Below are positions 62,702 to 64,000 of a DNA stretch of 64,000 nucleotides, in pieces. Location of the stretch: positions 1,550,001-1,614,000 of the forward strand of contig NZ_CP074149.1 of assembly GCF_019968765.1 (NCBI RefSeq). Direction: 5' to 3'. How positions within the stretch are numbered: position 1 is the first letter of the stretch; the number at the start of each line of letters is the position of its first letter. A model generated the notes under the pieces. It was not told where the DNA came from. It ran no database searches and saw only the letters and a list, made by a program, of their open reading frames with translations. This stretch comes from Enterobacter sp. JBIWA008 (GTDB lineage Bacteria > Pseudomonadota > Gammaproteobacteria > Enterobacterales > Enterobacteriaceae). The translations under genes and the position numbers were made by a program.

Positions 62702-64000
62702 ATGAAAATCAACGCGCCTGAAGCATTAATGGCTGCCGAGGTCACTCGCCGTGGGTTGATGAAAACCACGGCAATAGGCGGCCTGGCTGTAGCCAGTAGT
62801 GCCTTCACGCTCCCTTTTACCCGACTGGCGTCGGCGGCAGATGCACTGTCTCCGGCCACCACGCCGGAAAAAGTGGTGTGGAGTGCCTGTACCGTCAACT
62901 GCGGTAGCCGTTGTCCGCTGCGTATGCATGTGGTGGATGGTGAAATTAAATATGTCGAAACCGACAATACCGGGGACGATAACTACGAAGGATTACATCA
63001 GGTTCGTGCGTGTTTGCGTGGTCGCTCCATGCGTCGCCGCGTCTATAATCCGGACCGCCTGAAATATCCGATGAAGCGCGTCGGTAAGCGTGGGGAAGGG
63101 AAATTCGAGCGGATTAGCTGGGATGAAGCCTACGACATTATCGCCACCAATATGCAGCGTCTTATCAAAGAGTACGGCAACGAATCCATCTACCTGAACT
63201 ATGGCACCGGGACGCTCGGCGGTACGCTGACACGCTCCTGGCCACCGGGTAAAACGCTGGTGGCGCGACTGATGAACTGTTGCGGCGGTTATCTCAATCA
63301 CTACGGCGACTACTCATCGGCGCAGATTGCCGCTGGCCTGAACTATACCTACGGTGGTTGGGCGGACGGCAACAGCCCGTCTGATATCGAAAACAGTAAG
63401 CTGGTGGTGCTGTTCGGCAATAACCCGGGCGAAACCCGCATGAGCGGCGGCGGGGTAACCTATTACCTCGAACAGGCCCGAGCCAAATCCAATGCCCGCA
63501 TGATCATTATCGATCCGCGCTATACCGACACCGGTGCCGGACGTGAAGACGAGTGGATCCCAATCCGTCCGGGTACCGATGCGGCGTTGGTCTCAGCGCT
63601 GGCGTGGGTGATGATCACCGAAAACCTCGTCGATCAGCCTTTCCTGGATAAATACTGCGTCGGCTATGACGAGAAAACCCTGCCAGCCAGCGCGCCTGCT
63701 AACGGGCATTACAAAGCCTACATTCTCGGTCAGGGCAGCGATGGCGTGGCGAAAACGCCGGAGTGGGCTTCCACCATCACCGGGATCCCGGTGGAGCGTA
63801 TCGTTCAACTGGCGCGTGAGATTGGCTCAGCCAAACCAGCCTACATTAGCCAGGGCTGGGGACCGCAGCGTCATGCGAACGGCGAAATCGCGACCCGTGC
63901 CATCTCCATGCTCTCCATTCTGACCGGCAACGTGGGCATTCACGGCGGTAACACCGGCGCTCGCGAAGGCTCATATGAAGTGCCGTTTGAACGTATGCCA
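62702..64000 (+). CDS. dmsA: DmsA, dimethyl sulfoxide reductase catalytic subunit, 3' part missing
   Basis: First 433 codons; the gene leaves the window. Twin-arginine signal EVTRRGLMKTTAIGG for folded export by Tat, cleavage near LASAA-D. 4Fe-4S ligands in WSACTVNCGSRCPLRMH with another Cys in VRACLRG. Molybdopterin-binding family segments follow (GTGTLGGTLTRSWPPG, SDIENSKLVVLFGNNPGE, IIIDPRYTDTGAGREDEWIPIRPGTDAAL). Reduces DMSO and amine N-oxides with menaquinol in anaerobic respiration, in complex with DmsBC (presumably just beyond the edge). FNR and NarL sites lie upstream. Confidence 0.97.
   Translation, partial: MKINAPEALMAAEVTRRGLMKTTAIGGLAVASSAFTLPFTRLASAADALSPATTPEKVVWSACTVNCGSRCPLRMHVVDGEIKYVETDNTGDDNYEGLHQVRACLRGRSMRRRVYNPDRLKYPMKRVGKRGEGKFERISWDEAYDIIATNMQRLIKEYGNESIYLNYGTGTLGGTLTRSWPPGKTLVARLMNCCGGYLNHYGDYSSAQIAAGLNYTYGGWADGNSPSDIENSKLVVLFGNNPGETRMSGGGVTYYLEQARAKSNARMIIIDPRYTDTGAGREDEWIPIRPGTDAALVSALAWVMITENLVDQPFLDKYCVGYDEKTLPASAPANGHYKAYILGQGSDGVAKTPEWASTITGIPVERIVQLAREIGSAKPAYISQGWGPQRHANGEIATRAISMLSILTGNVGIHGGNTGAREGSYEVPFERMP

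Overview
The window is a piece of an enterobacterial chromosome. Its backbone follows Escherichia coli K-12 gene for gene, from ybjI/ybjJ to dmsA (roughly the 19-20 min region), with proteins that align with K-12 along their whole length. High GC in most genes, REP elements of the GCCGGGTGGCG type and several genes absent from K-12 point to an Enterobacter/Lelliottia/Leclercia-like relative. I cannot fix the species from sequence alone. No prophage, integrase, complete insertion sequence, CRISPR array, rRNA or tRNA was seen.

Layout. 1-4.5 kb: 5' part of ybjI, ybjJ, rcdA, then an arsRBC arsenic operon placed between rcdA and the sigma-E small RNA gene rybB. 4.5-9.5 kb: ybjL, ybjM, grxA, nfsA, rimK, ybjN; the K-12 gene ybjC is missing between grxA and nfsA. 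9.8-15.7 kb: the putrescine importer potFGHI, ybjO and rlmC. 15.8-18 kb: a two-component system not present in K-12 at this place, closed by a double REP element. 18-22 kb: the arginine transport genes artPIQM and artJ, with a clear ArgR operator at artJ. 22-29.7 kb: ybjP, ybjQ, amiD, ybjS, the poxB-ltaE-ybjT operon and a divergent DoxX-family gene. 29.8-40.4 kb: hcr/hcp, lysO, aqpZ, ybjD, ybjX, macAB. 40.5-43.6 kb: cspD, clpS, clpA.

43.7-48.2 kb is the most unusual part. Where K-12 has only the tRNA-Ser gene serW between clpA and infA, this genome has about 4.6 kb of different, more AT-rich DNA and no recognisable serW. It encodes a protein with two zinc ribbons (transposase-like N-terminus, function unknown). 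Divergent from it, behind a good CRP-site candidate, are two genes in tandem: an exported UshA-type 5'-nucleotidase/metallophosphatase and a protein I read as a PAPS-independent aryl-sulfate sulfotransferase (AssT fold). The latter has its candidate catalytic residues but no signal peptide. 48.3-64 kb returns to the K-12 order: infA, aat, cydC, cydD, trxB, lrp, ftsK, lolA, rarA, serS and the start of dmsA with an FNR site.

How the genes work together. Aat, ClpS and ClpA form the leucine/phenylalanine N-degron route and flank the inserted island. Hcp/Hcr (NsrR-type site), GrxA, NfsA, TrxB and CydDC deal with nitrosative, oxidative and thiol stress. potFGHI and artPIQM/J are two ABC importers of basic nitrogen compounds. 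RybB, LolA and AmiD belong to envelope homeostasis. PoxB, CydDC and DmsA serve respiration under low oxygen or in stationary phase.
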